Origin: Vicugna pacos | Taxonomy: Eukaryota > Chordata > Mammalia > Artiodactyla > Camelidae | Assembly: GCF_048564905.1 (NCBI RefSeq) | Contig: NC_133009.1 | Coordinates: 4,233,001 to 4,297,000, forward strand | Direction: 5' to 3' | Length of the DNA: 64,000 nt | Shown here: positions 42,715-54,315 of the stretch, piece by piece | Numbering within the stretch: the stretch's first letter is position 1 | Layout of the letters: every line of letters begins with the position of its first letter | Translations under genes and position numbers: made by a program | The notes under the pieces: generated by a model | The model's input: the letters and a program-made list of their open reading frames with translations, nothing else | Database searches by the model: none | Told to the model about the DNA's origin: nothing

Positions 42715-43657
42715 TATGTTAAAAGAGTTTTACTGGTATGTAATTGGCATGCAAGAAACTGCACATATTTAAAACGTGCAATTTGATAAGCTTTGGCATA
42801 TTTATGCATCTGGAAAACCATCACCGCCATCAAAATAATGAACATATTCATCACAATTTAACCATTCATTTGTTGGTAGACATGTAGGTTGTTTCAAAGG
42901 CGGGGCTATTAAAAATAAAGCTCCCATGAGCATTCATGTACAAGGCTTTGCATGAACGTATGTTTTTTTCCTCTTGGTTAAATACCTAGGATTGAAATGG
43001 CTGGGTCACATGACAGCTGTTTGTTTAACTTTTTAAGAAACTGACAAACTGTTTTCAAAGTGATTGCATGATTTCACATTCCCACCAGCAGTATATGAGT
43101 TTCAGTTCCTCCACATCTTCCACCAGCACCTGGTATTGTCAATGTTTTTATTTTTAGCCATTCTAATAGGCATCACATGGTATCTCACTGTGGTTTTAAT
43201 TTGCATCACTTAAAGGCAAATGAGGTTGAGCGTCTTCTTACGTGCTTCTTTTCTCCCATGTGTTTATCTTCTTTGGTGTCTGTTCAAATCTCTTGCTCAT
43301 TTTTTATTGGATTGTTTTCTGATAATTGAGTTTTGAGTATTCTTTTTATTTTCTGGACACACACCCCAAATTATATCCAGGATCTGCAAATACTTACTCC
43401 CAGATTATCAGCGGTCTTCATTTTCTTATTTGTCTTTTAAAGAGCAGAAGTGTTTAACTTTAATGAAGTTCAACTTATCAACTTGCTTTTTTTTTTTAAT
43501 GGATTCTGCTTTTGGTGTTGGATCTAAGAAATCTTTGGCTAATCCAGAGTCACAAAGGATTTTTCTCAGGTTTTCTTTGAGAAGTTTTATAGTTGTAGAC
43601 TGTACATTTAGATCAATAATCCATTTTGAGTTAACATATATATATATATATATATAT

Positions 43658-43688
<31 letters not shown>

Positions 43689-44520
43689 TACACACATAAC
43701 TTGTATGTATAGATCCAAGTTCATTCTTTTCTATACAATATCCAATGATTTTAGCACCATTTCTTGAAAATGTTATTCTTTCTCCACTGATTAACTTTGT
43801 ACTGTTGTTGAAAATCAATTGTCCCTTGATGTGTGGGTCTTTTTCTGGACTTTCCATTCTGACTCATTGATCTATTTGTCTGTTTTTACAGCTGTACCAC
43901 ACTGTCTTGATTGTCATAGCTTTATATGTCTTGAAATCAAATAATATTAATCCTCCAATTTTGTTCTTTTCAAAGTTATTTTGTCTATTTTAGAATCTGT
44001 TGAATTTTAGTAAGAGTTTTAAAGTAAATTTGTCAATTTCTACCTTTAACAAGGCTGCTGATATTTTTATTGTAATTGCATTGAATTTTTAGATCAGTTT
44101 TGGGGAAGGGAGTAATCAACAGCTTTAATAATATTGAGGCTTCTGACCAATGAATATGGTATATCTCTCTATTATTTAGATTATCTTTCAATTAATTCTC
44201 TCAGCAATGGTTTGCAGTTTTCAGTGAAGAGATCTTTTACATCTTTTGTTTTTGATTTATCCCCAAGGATTTCAAAATCTTTTGATGCTATTGTAAATAG
44301 TATTTTTTTTTTAATTTCAAGTTCCAATTGTGTGTTGCTGGTATATGGAAATACAATCGATCTTTGTATATTGATCTTGCATTCTGCAAATAAAACTTTA
44401 TATTAGTTTAGTAGCTTTTTGTAAATTCCATTGTCTAGAACTACCTAGACTGGCATGTCATCTCTGAATGAAGACTGTTTTACTTCTTCATTTCCAACCT
44501 GGGTGACTTATTTCTTCTTG
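42715..44520 (-). mobile_element. Old L1 ORF2 and 3' region (antisense)
   Basis: Antisense L1 sequence over about 1.8 kb, including TGGAAAACCATCACCGCCAT, GGGTCACATGACAGCTG and TTTCTTGAAAATGTTATTCT-type ORF2 text. It is older than its neighbour at 41540. It contains a TA/CA microsatellite at 43632-43697, and the frames open across it are shadows. Confidence 0.75.
43632..43697. repeat. Compound TA / CATA / CA microsatellite
   Basis: A TA run, two CATA units and a CA run inside the old L1. Confidence 0.95.
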
Positions 44521-44905
44521 AATTGAATTGAGATGTAGTAGTCCTGGAAGTACAAGGACCTGAGTTTCAATATCTACTCTACCATAAATCACTGTGGAAA
44601 CTTTGACAAGTCCCTTTTGCTCTTTGAAGCCCAGTTACCCGAAAAGTGATCTGTAAATCCTCCCTGAACTCTAACATTCAGTGAGACAAAGGATGTACTC
44701 TGAAAGGTATTAGCACTCTGGTTGTAATCCACAGCTTCACAGCTTCCTGCCTCCGGGCCTCTGGGTCCTACCCTCTTCCCGTTATGCGACTGACTCATTG
44801 TGCCCATGACAGTTGGGTTGAACCAGAGAGTGTCACTTATTCTCCTCCCAACTGTCCAGGGAAATAGGGGAGTGGCCCAACTGGTTCATTCTTTCACCAG
44901 TTGTT

Positions 44906-44923
44906 CTGCTGCCTCCTGTTGGC
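44906..44923 (-). promoter_or_regulatory. CTCF-like motif, reverse orientation
   Basis: On the - strand GCCAACAGGAGGCAGCAG resembles the CTCF core with about two mismatches. Weaker than the three forward motifs. Confidence 0.4.
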
Positions 44924-45117
44924 AAGACCCAGCCTGCAGGGCAAAGGCTGAAGTCTTTAATTCACGAAAAAATTAGCTGAGGGCCACATTTGTAGAAAAA
45001 GAAACTTTGGGTTTTTTTGTTTTCATTTTAAACGCATTCCATTTTCCTGCTTTTGAATTCAGTCCTTATCAATAATGTAATGTTATACTGTGCTGAGATA
45101 AGGTAGACTAAAAAGCT

Positions 45118-45356
45118 GAATTGGGAGTTCAAGATTTGCAACTGCAAACTACTATGTATAAAACAAACAAGTTTATACTATATGGCACAGGAAACAATAC
45201 TCAATATCTTGTAGTAACCTATAATGAAAAGGAATGTGAAAATGAATATATGTATGTTCATGTATGACTGAAATATTATGCTGTACATCAGAAAGTGACA
45301 CAACATTGTAAACTGACTATTCTTCAATAAAAAAGAATTCAGATTTAAAAAAAAAA
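45118..45356 (+). mobile_element. L1 3' end (sense) with poly(A) tail
   Basis: GGGAGTTCAAGATTTGCAAC, AACCTATAATGAAAAGGAAT, CTGTACATCAGAAAGTGACA and a terminal A-run at 45346-45356. A 5'-truncated copy of the same type as the antisense element at 41540. Confidence 0.85.
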
Positions 45357-45879
45357 ACTGAAAAGACACAGTCCTGTCCTGCAGGAACTTGAATCCAGCA
45401 GGGGAATGGTCCACCTGCTCTCCATTCGTATGGGAGAGGAACAGGCAGACAGAATTACACTGGACTATGTTGGAGAAGTTCTGAATCTTGGAAAGTAGGG
45501 AACTGGGCAATTCCAAGGCATGGTAAGCATGCGAAGTATAGCAGATTTTAAAAGTTCTTTTGAGTCTCCCTGTATCTGGATCTTATTCCTATATTTGAGA
45601 GATGCTCTTCCTTCTGAGAAGGAGCCCACCTCCCACCAGAGGGAAGGCTTGTCCAGCCTCCCTGACATCCAGGGCATCACCTAAGTCTTTCCAATTGGAT
45701 GTCCTCACCTCAAATTCTGAATCCAAAGCTGGTGATACAGGAACCATGCAAACCCCTTCGGGTAATGGAAGGCAGCAGTGGCTACATCTGACTCCCCCAC
45801 ACAGTGGTAGTATATTCAGTTTCTAGAATTCAGAATCATCTGCTCCAACTCTTTCATTTTACAAATGCAACGTGGACTA

Positions 45880-46360
45880 GATGAAAACCAATCCAACAGG
45901 GACAGGCAGAGGCTGTTTATTCACAGCTTTTTGCAGCTAGGGAGTCAGCCACCATCACATGTTCTGGCAGAGACTCAAAGGCCTGCAGGAGTGGGAAAGC
46001 TTTTCAAGAGAAACCAAGGAAGCCTTCAGGCAGGCCTTGATGGGAGGCTGTTGGCATGGGGAAGCTGCCAGTGGACTAGCTAGAAGCAGGGCATCTTATG
46101 TGATTGGTTAGGGGTGCATTATTTGTTTTTTTTTCTGGTTCATGCTAGGTTGGAATTGGGGGACCAAATTTAGGGAAGCTCTTGGTTTTTAATCAAGTCT
46201 TGGCCATTTGGCTGTCTTGGCTTCCTGGGCAGGTTCCTAGAGACAGTGGTCTGACTTTATACAAGTCTGGCTTACAGACAGCAGACTGATCATGCAAATC
46301 ATGGGTTGGTTTCCTTAGCTTTTTGTTGCAGATGGTGGATCAGAGTTCTGTTTTTATGCA
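45880..46360. repeat. Unassigned interspersed-repeat-like segment (LTR-like?)
   Basis: CAGAGGCTGTTTATTCACAG, GAGTCAGCCACCATCACATG and TATGTGATTGGTTAGGGGTG feel like a dispersed repeat, possibly an LTR fossil, but I cannot name the family. No coding content. Confidence 0.3.
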
Positions 46361-46734
46361 TGATCTAGTCCACTTATATATTCAGTCTCTCAGCAGAAAC
46401 CGAGACCTGGAGAAACAGAGTGGTCTAAGATTCTTATCCAAGATCAAAGAGCTAAGAGTAACCAGAACTAATAGGTTGACCTGAGATTTAGCGTGTTTAT
46501 CCTGTTCCCTTCAAAGGAACTTGTTCTGCTCGCAGAGGAGACAAGGTTTCAACCCATGGAAATAATTAAGTTCCATACAGATGTCATAGAGGTAAGTTGC
46601 ACAAGGAAATTAATAGTTAGTGCTACAGTTTGGCAGAAAGCCTCATCACTTTCCTTTTTAGACAGAACCCCCTGCTGTAACCTCTGCTGATCAAGTGCTC
46701 TCTGTGTACTGGGCAACCCAACCAGCCAGCAAGA

Positions 46735-47120
46735 TGAAGAGGTTAAATGCGTGATTCTCCAGGCTGCCTACTCTGTTCATATTTTACCGTCACCACTGTT
46801 AGCTGTGTGAACTTGAACAAGATACTTTGGCTTTCTAGCCTTCAGTTTCCTCATCTGTGAGATAGGAATGACAATGATGCCTATTTCATCATGCTCTTGT
46901 GCAAATTAAATGAACGGACACTTCCAACACACTGATACTTAATACGTGCTTGTACACGTTAGCTGTGACCATCCCGTTCAGTCTTCGCATCAGCCCAACG
47001 TGGTAAGTGGTAGGGTCCCTACTTTGCAGGTGAAGAAACTAAGGATGGTTACGTCATTTGTCCAAGGTCGTGAACATCAGAGTCAGAATATTCATTCATG
47101 TCTCTACGAAGCCCAAACTC
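46735..47120. repeat. Two adjacent MIR remnants, sense then antisense
   Basis: 46735-46960 reads as sense MIR (TTAGCTGTGTGAACTTGAAC, CAGTTTCCTCATCTGTGAGA). 46970-47120 reads as antisense MIR (TTTGCAGGTGAAGAAACTAA, GTCCAAGGTCGTGAACATCA). Confidence 0.7.
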
Positions 47121-47204
47121 ACTATTCTTTCTCTCTGTGCTTCTGAACACGGGATGTCACAGCTGGGAAAGAAGACAGCAGGCAGGGGAAGCATATAGGG
47201 CTGT

Positions 47205-47405
47205 GGTATCAGTGTGTCTAAATTCAACTCTTGGTTCTGCCCTTGCACAAATTACTTACTATCTCTGAGCACATTTTCACTTGCAAACTGGTAATAATGC
47301 TATCTACCTCATGGGGTTGTTTTAAGGATTAAATAACATAGTGTATGTGAAGTTCCCAGGACGGTGCCTGGCATGTGACAAGTACATAGTAAATGACAAC
47401 AATCC
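47205..47405 (+). repeat. MIR SINE remnant
   Basis: CTCTTGGTTCTGCCCTTGCA, CTCATGGGGTTGTTTTAAGG and CGGTGCCTGGCATGTGACAA match the sense MIR consensus to its 3' end. Confidence 0.8.
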
Positions 47406-49106
47406 TTTGAATAATTGGAATTGGAAGTGACGATTGTAAATCATTCTTTAGAGTCTGTCCCTCAAGGGGCCCACTTCCATGAAGTTTTGCCTTAGTCCCC
47501 ATACTGGCCTGACACTCCACTGCTAGATTCCCCATTATTGGTGCTATGGTAGGACAAGCAGAGGTGAGACAGATGACTTGGAGGGGAAGATGGGTCCTGT
47601 AGGGGAGAGGAATAGACAGACAAAGAGGTAACAAGTCAGTGATTACATGGGAACGTGGAGTTCCAAAAAACCAAGGCTTCCCATGGCCAAGGCTTTCAGA
47701 AGAGCTAGAAATTCTTCCTAGGAAGCAAATAGATGAGTTTCACCCTCAGGTCTGTGGGTCAACCTGAGACATGTCCATCTGAAAGACACACTTGGCAGGG
47801 AAGACCTGCCTCCTCTTTGCCACCCAGTGTCTCTTGGACATATTGGTTCTAATCTTAACACCGAGTTCAGTGAAGTTGGCTTCTCAACTATTCCTTGAGA
47901 ATCAAAGCTGAGTTGTTTGTCAGACTGGTCAGAGGAAACCAGGATATGTGCAATGGGAAGATCTGATAGAAGAAGAGTGATAATAATGTGGCACATGAAA
48001 GCAGAAAATGCCTTGTTTCAAGGAACATGGAAGACCATCTCTTCCATCACCCTGGACATAGATGTCATTATCTTGTTTTCTCAGAGGAAGAAATTAAATT
48101 CCAAGTACGTTAAGTTTTACAGCCCAGATCACTCAGATAATAAGAGTTGAATTGTGATTTGAATCAAAAAAAAATCTGGAAAGAATACACCTAAATATTT
48201 CAGAGTGGTTGTCTGTGGGTGATCAGATTATGAGTGATTCTGATTTTGTTCTTTATATTTCTTTGTATTTTTGAAATTTTCTCTATCAGGCAGTTGTTAC
48301 TGAATAATGTGAAAAGAGAAATCTAAGTGATTTGAACTCCATCGGGGCCGGGGGTGAGGACTGGGAGCACAAACTGGAAGCAGCAAGGACAGCTCACTGT
48401 GGGAGCATCGGTCTGCTCTTCCTGAAACTGAGAAAACTAAACTCAAGCGAGATGGAGAGGAAGGAGGCAAGCAGCCCAGGCCAGAATTCTGGCTCCTTAG
48501 AGCCCAGGGAAGCTTGGCATGAAAAGAGCCTGGAAAGAGAACACTGATTTCACAGTTGGTCCTAAACACAAAGACTTGATCCAAGAACAACCTAGACATG
48601 GGAGTTGGCCAGAATCCAAAATGGGAGGGCCTCGAAAGAGGGCTCATGCCCCAACTCAGGCAAGGCTCAGGGCCTTTGCACCTGTGTGTTCTTAACCCTT
48701 AACATAGAACCTCCTCTTTGTGCAGCCCTTTGTCATTTGTGTTGCAATCAAGGCCTCTGACACAAAAGGATGAGAGTTTGAAATAAGAAAGAAAACAGCC
48801 TGCAGCGGGGACGGTGCTCATGCCAGTGAGGCTGGAGCAGGCAGGGCCGATGCCCCTCAGCTGGTCACAGGCCTTGTATGTGGAGAGCAGAGCCGTGGGA
48901 CCAGAGCTGTGAGTGCATGAGGAGGTGGAGCTGGGAACGCATCTGGCAGAGGACAGGAGGCCCAGGTTCCCGCTTGCATCTTCCTTCCCCAAAGGAGCAA
49001 GAGGCCCCCAGGTAATACGAGGTTCAAGTTCATCCCCATCATTGCTTCTGCTCCTCAAGCATTTTCAAACTCCAAGCAGATATTGTGCAAAAAAAAAAAA
49101 AAAACC

Positions 49107-49112
49107 TTTATT
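49107..49112 (-). terminator. IL20: IL20 candidate poly(A) signal
   Basis: AATAAA on the - strand about 630 bases past the IL20 stop, a typical IL20 3' UTR length. It is followed on that strand by a T-run and GCACAATATCTGC. Confidence 0.6.
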
Positions 49113-49459
49113 TGTAAAATTACATTTTTGGCCACACAGGATTCCACAGCTGAAAAATAACACAAGTATAGGGTTGGGGAGTGGATTGGGGTTGGTCAGT
49201 AATTTTAAAACAAGCCTGTGATTTCACTTCAGAATTTCTTCCACAATCCACACTTCAGAGTCATTGGCTCAGTTTTAAATATCTCAGAGAGCCTAGGCAG
49301 TCAGGAAGCATGTCCTTAATTTAATAAAAATGTATAGCCTCGCCCCACCACTCCCCCAGATTTAGAGGGTTTGTTCACTATATGAAAACCTGTTTTCATA
49401 CCTATTCTAGTCAGGGTTTAAATATAATCCATGAATTGCTTTCAAAAGTCTTCTCTTCA

Positions 49460-49630
49460 AATACAAAAATAAATAAGTTAAATAGTAAAAATAAATAAAA
49501 AATTAACTAATAAATATACCCAACAGTAGAAAAGATGTTACTAAAATCTTAGAAGGCTGTGGTCTAGATTAAGAGCAGGAACATATAAAGATAACCACAA
49601 TAAGGGAACAAATAATGTATAAATAATATA
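49460..49630 (-). promoter_or_regulatory. IL20: AU-rich element in the IL20 3' UTR
   Basis: On the - strand, ATTTA pentamers lie at 49620-49624, 49511-49515, 49492-49496, 49479-49483 and 49470-49474, two of them within TTATTTATT-type nonamers. Clusters of this kind bind decay factors such as TTP and make cytokine mRNAs short-lived. Confidence 0.75.
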
Positions 49631-49742
49631 CACGGTGGCCAGCACTGAATTCTGTAACGAAGGGATGGAGGTTAGGGGCCCTGCCTCCTGAGGACTGGGG
49701 GTCTTGGCCCGGAGCCCTCTCAGCAGCAGCATCACTGTCCTC

Positions 49743-49820
49743 CTAGTCAATCGCCTCTATCCATCGCAGGAGAATGTCCAGCTCCCCCAGAGCCTTCACC
49801 ACCGCTGCCTGAGGCTGAAG
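49743..49820 (-). CDS. IL20: IL20 last coding exon and stop
   Basis: Encodes [20 protein letters not shown] and IEAID then [18 protein letters not shown] is identical to human. Confidence 0.95.
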   Translation of the reverse strand, partial: LQPQAAVVKALGELDILLRWIEAID

Positions 49821-52414
49821 CTGGAAGACACAAGGTGCAGTGGTGAGCAGGTCATAGAGAGACAGCACATCCTCCAGCAGCAATCCTCTCCTTCCACTGG
49901 TAGGACTGCTAGGGATAGTAAGCAGGGCTTTTTTTTATTTTCTAAGATGAAGAGCTTGAAAGACATTATGGAACCTCAAGATCTCACAAAAGGAAGGAGA
50001 ATCACTGAGTCCGTCACCCTAGTCCTACACGGGGAAACTAAAGAAGACCAGGGTGGGTAGCAGAATTGGGACCACAACCCAAGCCTCTTGAATCACAGAG
50101 ATTAAAGTAATTAGGCTGTTTTTTTTAAATAAAGACGTGTGTCTGTGTGAGTGTGTGTGCATGGATGTGTGTGTCTAGGGGTTGCCTATTGTGCATACTT
50201 CAGTTGGAACAAATGTTTATCGTGCTGAGCATTGGGCTGCCTGGGGATTCAGGGATGAATGGCACAGTCACGACCCACGGGAAATTCACAGTCGAGTGAG
50301 GGAGACAGACAGAAGCAGGCAATGAAAATGTAGTGAGGTAGATAGATGGTGGAGTCCGCACAGGATGGCAGGGAGACACCTAACTCTGAGAGATACAGCC
50401 AGTACCTTCCAAGAGGTGATGCCTCAGCTGGCCCAGAGGATGAGAGGAATTAGTGAGTGAGGAGTGGACTCTGGCTTTCCTGGCAAATGTGCAAATGCAT
50501 TGAGGTGAGAAACAGCATGGCATGGGCATGTGTGAAATTGTGAGTGACTGTTTTTGAGGGTGAGTATAAGTGTGTGAACGGCAGAAAACTATTGCCTCTC
50601 ATTTGTGTAGCTGGAAGATCCAGATGTCTCTGGAGTGACTTGAGGGAATCATGGCTATTCCTCCTTGATTCCCAGAGCATCTTCTGGAGACAGCACCCTT
50701 CTAGAGCCTGACTGGGTATCCCCGGGTTAAAGCAGAAAGGTAGATAGTCCATATGACCATACAGAGCCATTAGCCTGAAGGCTATAGGATTTTTTTGAGT
50801 ATGAGTACCCATCCCATCCACCTATGATCTCAGTTCTAAGAACACATTCATCCCAACCAAGGCCAAAATGACATATACCTCTTCGAAGTGACTCAGAATC
50901 TGGCTGTATTTTTCCATTGCTTCCTCTCCACAAGGGCATGACATATGCGCATGCTGAAAAGAATACCAAAGAATGACAGATTTTGTTAAAGAGTCTGATT
51001 TTCAGCCTTTGCCATTGAAAGAAGTCCGATTCTTCCACCCACAGAAAAGTCTTTTCAGACTCATCACTGGGAATTGCTAAACTCGTCATCAGCTGGAAGA
51101 GGAAGCCAGCTTTTTAGGCTCAAATAGGAGCACCTTGCTTCTTTTCAGAAACAGGTGGCAATGAAGGAGTCTGTGATCACTGGATCCCACCTGGCTTGTA
51201 CTCCTCACCCCAGCTCTCTCTGACTCCCTCCCAGAGATCCTCCATGGGAAGAGAGAATTGGACAGATCCTATGTTGACCCTAGCTTGAGATTGAGTCTAG
51301 TGGTTTGCTGATTGGCTCTCTGGACACAGGATGCACCAGTATACCGTAGGATAACTCACCTACAGAAAAAGTACAATTTCGTGGATAATAGACAATTATC
51401 AGCAACATCAAATAGCTAGCGCTTTAGAGTTCTTTAGACATTTTGCATGGAGCATATATCCAAAAGTCAGTATAACCGAGTTCTTATTACCTAGTTACAT
51501 GGCTCAACACAGGTTATTAGAACTGTTGACTCAGTTTTTCCATTTGTTAAATGGGGGTAAGAAAGAACGTGATTGCTAAGTCATCAAAGCTATGTGCTGA
51601 AACGGATCCTTCTACCCAAGACTCTTACTCACACAGAGCCGGAGGTCCTTCTTGATGGCAAGAAACGAGTTGGCGAGACTGCTGATCTTCCGGAGGACAT
51701 GGTGGTCAGGGGTCTGGTAGTTTTTGAACACCCTGTCCAGGTAGAGTCTCAGTATGTGGCGGAGGAGGCAGCACTGATATGCAGGCTACAAAGCAGACGA
51801 GTATGTTGGTGGGGGAAGAGTGCCCAGGGACAAGGGTGATGGAGATGCCCCCAATTCTTATTTCCTCCAAGAACTCATACAGACCAAGCACATACCGTTG
51901 TGTCTTGCAAAGAGTGAGTCTTCTTCAAGATTCTGATGTCAAGGATTTCATCTTTGGTTTGCTAAACAGAAGGAGGCAAGGCAAGTCAAGAAAGTCCAGG
52001 TCAGTGACTGCTGCCAAGGTCTTAGACTTTAAGACCGCTCATCCCCTCCCTGACATGGTCCCATGGGCAATGTCCCTCTCCAAAACACCTTTAAGTTATG
52101 AACTACAGATACTTCCTGGGAATGCATCCTCCTAATAAGGGGTCCCCAGCTTGTCTTTTTTGTGATCATACTGCTGGCAGACCAAGAAAGACAAACAGAG
52201 AAGGGGAGAGGTGACATGGTCACCAAGAGAAGGGTGGGGTGCCTCCCTTACATACCACACTGCTCTGTATCTCCGCAAATCCACTTCGAATTCCCTGAAG
52301 GTTTGTGGTGATCACACAGCTTCCCAAATGGAGTGTCTTTAGACCAGCAGAAGGTGTCCAGGAGAGATAAAACACAGCAGAGAGAAGGCAGAGGGGAAGA
52401 CCAGAGCCTCTCAT
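49743..52414 (-). CDS. IL20: IL20, interleukin-20, complete coding region
   Basis: IL-20 is a secreted IL-10-family cytokine acting through IL20RA/IL20RB and IL22RA1/IL20RB on keratinocytes and other epithelia. Coding exons on the - strand: 52414-52256, 51961-51896, 51785-51633, 50953-50879 and 49820-49743, all phase 0, giving 176 codons plus TAG, the same length as human. The signal peptide is [20 protein letters not shown]. Six cysteines at 33, 80, 81, 126, 132 and 134 fall at the human positions. Motifs: [51 protein letters not shown] and [13 protein letters not shown]. The C-terminus RWIEAID differs from human QWMEETE. The start has a purine at -3 and matches the human start. The 3' UTR carries an AU-rich element. 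IL24 lies downstream in the same orientation, as in other mammals. Confidence 0.96.
50210..50420 (+). repeat. Ancient mammalian interspersed repeat in IL20 intron 4
   Basis: AAATGTTTATCGTGCTGAGC, GAAATTCACAGTCGAGTGAG and GGGAGACAGACAGAAGCAGG follow the start of the same family as 25965-26190. Confidence 0.5.
50879..50953 (-). CDS. IL20: IL20 coding exon 4
   Basis: A 75-base exon encoding [20 protein letters not shown] and SHFEE (human [26 protein letters not shown]). Donor GTATAT, a weak form. Confidence 0.94.
51633..51785 (-). CDS. IL20: IL20 coding exon 3: central helices
   Basis: Encodes residues 76-126, [20 protein letters not shown] through [16 protein letters not shown]. It is the most conserved exon, with the CC pair and [15 protein letters not shown]. 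Confidence 0.96.
51896..51961 (-). CDS. IL20: IL20 coding exon 2
   Basis: A 66-base exon encoding [20 protein letters not shown] plus TT (human [22 protein letters not shown]). Confidence 0.95.
52256..52414 (-). CDS. IL20: IL20 coding exon 1: signal peptide and first helix
   Basis: Encodes residues 1-53, through [20 protein letters not shown] and GFAEIQSSV (human NLQEIRNGFSEIRGSV). Donor GTATGT in phase 0. Confidence 0.95.
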
Positions 52415-53180
52415 CTTGTGCCAGAATCTGGAGACCACAAGAGCTAGGAATTCAAAGGAAAGAGCGTGACTTACTGATTTCTCCATCTCATGCCTTAAGA
52501 AGCCAATCCAGTCACTGGGGACATGCCTCCCCACCCTCAGCGTCCCTGGTGAAACTTAATTGCTTTTTCTGACTTTGAATGGTCTGGCCTATTCATCTAA
52601 CTTACTAAGAAAAACTGCTGCACCTCCTGGAAAAGAAGCCTTCGAGTGCTCGTTCAGGGTTCTGAGTATGAGTTGGTGCTGCAGGTCCTGGCTGCTTTAT
52701 CCTGTCCCCATCCTAGCCCCATCATCATTGCCCAACAAGTAAGGCCTGGAGCAGTAGGCACTTGCCATGAGTAGACAGAGGATGACATTTCAGGGGAAAT
52801 GTCAAAACTTGTTTTGGCGAATTGACGTATATAGTCTTCCCCTCCAGAATGCCTGTGGAGCTCACCCTTCTGGTCCCCGCAGACCCACAGGGGAACTGAG
52901 GGAAAGCAACCTCATAGAAGTTGTTGCTGAGCCAGCAAAAACACTTGGAGGAAACTGTCTGGATTTTATGGCCACCCCCAGGGCAGAAGAGCTTAGCTCT
53001 ATTTGGCATTTATCTGACATCAGATCAGTTATTTGAGGATAACAGATTTATTTCAGCCCCAAAGGCAAATAGAAAGTCAGTGATATCATAGCACCCTATT
53101 GCCAGGGAAAGGCAAGTTCTGATGGGCAATCAGCCTATTTCCACCTAGCACTTCTCCTCCCTCCTGAGGTGTGTGGACTC

Positions 53181-53198
53181 CTCAGCGCCCTCTGCAGG
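53181..53198 (-). promoter_or_regulatory. CTCF-like motif, reverse orientation
   Basis: On the - strand CCTGCAGAGGGCGCTGAG fits the CTCF core apart from two positions. It lies 0.8 kb upstream of the IL20 start codon. Confidence 0.5.
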
Positions 53199-53457
53199 AG
53201 GACTGTAGTCAGGTACACCTGGCATGAATCCATGAGTAAGCTGTTTCCTACACCTGTCACTCAGGCCATCAAGTAAGTGATCCTAAAAGAAAGAGGAGAA
53301 AGGTGGGAGGGAACCCATTTCTTCTTGGGTGAGGCTTGCTCCGTAAGAGGGCACTTTATAGTGTCTGCTGAGTTTTAAGATAAAAGTAATGATGGGCTGG
53401 GATTAGGGTGAGGGGAGTGAAGCACTCTCTTTAGGCACAAAATTTAAGGAGGAAAAA

Positions 53458-53646
53458 ACAAGTTTCTACTGTAGAGCACAGGGAACTATATTCAATACCT
53501 TGCAGTAACCTATAATGAAAAAGAATATGAAAATGAATATATGTATGTATGTGTATAAGTGAAATATTATGCTGTACATCAGAAATTGACACATTGTAAA
53601 CTGACTATGTGTCAGTAAAAAAAATTTAAAAAATGAATAAATAAAT
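53458..53646 (+). mobile_element. L1 3' end (sense) with target-site duplication
   Basis: GTAGAGCACAGGGAACTATA, AACCTATAATGAAAAAGAAT and ACATTGTAAACTGACTATGT, then an A-rich tail. It is flanked by ATTTAAGGAGGAAAAA (53442-53457) and ATTTAAGGGGAAAAA (53647-53661), an imperfect target-site duplication. Confidence 0.85.
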
Positions 53647-53989
53647 ATTTAAGGGGAAAAAGTCTCAGTAATCAAGTTAAATAATATTTTAATGTGATAT
53701 CAAAATTAATGGGAAAATCCATGACGAACAAAGTGGCCATCATTTAAAGACAGAATCTGAAAATGCCATGCTGAGCCAAGATCAAAGGGAAAATGAGGGC
53801 TCCTATCTCTCTGTCTGTCTGTCTATCCACCTATATCTGTGCTTATCTGTCTGTGTATCTTTATCCATATCTATGTTTTTATGTATCTTTAGTGATTAAT
53901 TTTTCCCAGAAATATATGATAAAAAATTAGGAGTTTTCTTCCCTTAAAAATAGGAAAGCAAAATGATGATAAATTCTGTCTGAGACATA

Positions 53990-54315
53990 AATAACATATC
54001 TAATATAAAACAGAAACAGACTCATAGCCATAGAATACAAACTTGTGGTCGCCAGGTGGGAGGGGGGTGGGAAGGGACAGACTGGGAGTTCGAAATTTGT
54101 GGATACTGACAGGTACATATAGAATAGATAAACAAGTTTATACTGTATAGCACAGGGAAATATGTACAAGATCCTGTGGTAGCTCACGGTGAAAAAGAAT
54201 GTGAAAATGAATATACGTATATTCATGTATGACTGAAAAATTGTGCTCTATACTGGAAATTGATACAACATTGTAAACTGATTATACTTCAATAAAATAA
54301 ATAAATAAATAAGAT
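53990..54315 (+). mobile_element. L1 3' end (sense), subfamily with GTGGTAGCTCAC
   Basis: AAACAGAAACAGACTCATAG, GTGGTAGCTCACGGTGAAAA, ATTGTGCTCTATACTGGAAA and a final AAAT-rich tail. It shares diagnostic variants with the antisense copy at 55890-56488. Confidence 0.85.

Larger units (their letters stand above)
30155..49742. other. IL24 to IL20 intergenic region
   Basis: About 19.6 kb with no recognisable gene. The IL24 promoter and any non-coding first exon should lie within the first few kb, but I cannot place them. 30.2-34.2 kb is mostly unique sequence with one MIR. From 34.3 kb it fills with repeats: MER5, MIR, an L1M 3' end, a camelid SINE, an LTR-like segment, a run of L1 pieces at 39.8-45.4 kb and more MIRs. 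The last 600 bases are the IL20 3' UTR. Confidence 0.7.

Noticed and set aside
43426-43857. A 143-codon antisense frame with runs of Ile/Tyr and Val/Cys.
   Set aside because: It is antisense reading through an old L1 and its TA/CA microsatellite.
52460-52480. A GTAAGT donor on the - strand just upstream of the IL20 start, suggesting a non-coding first exon.
   Set aside because: The only acceptor before the ATG would leave an intron of about 30 bases, too short to splice.
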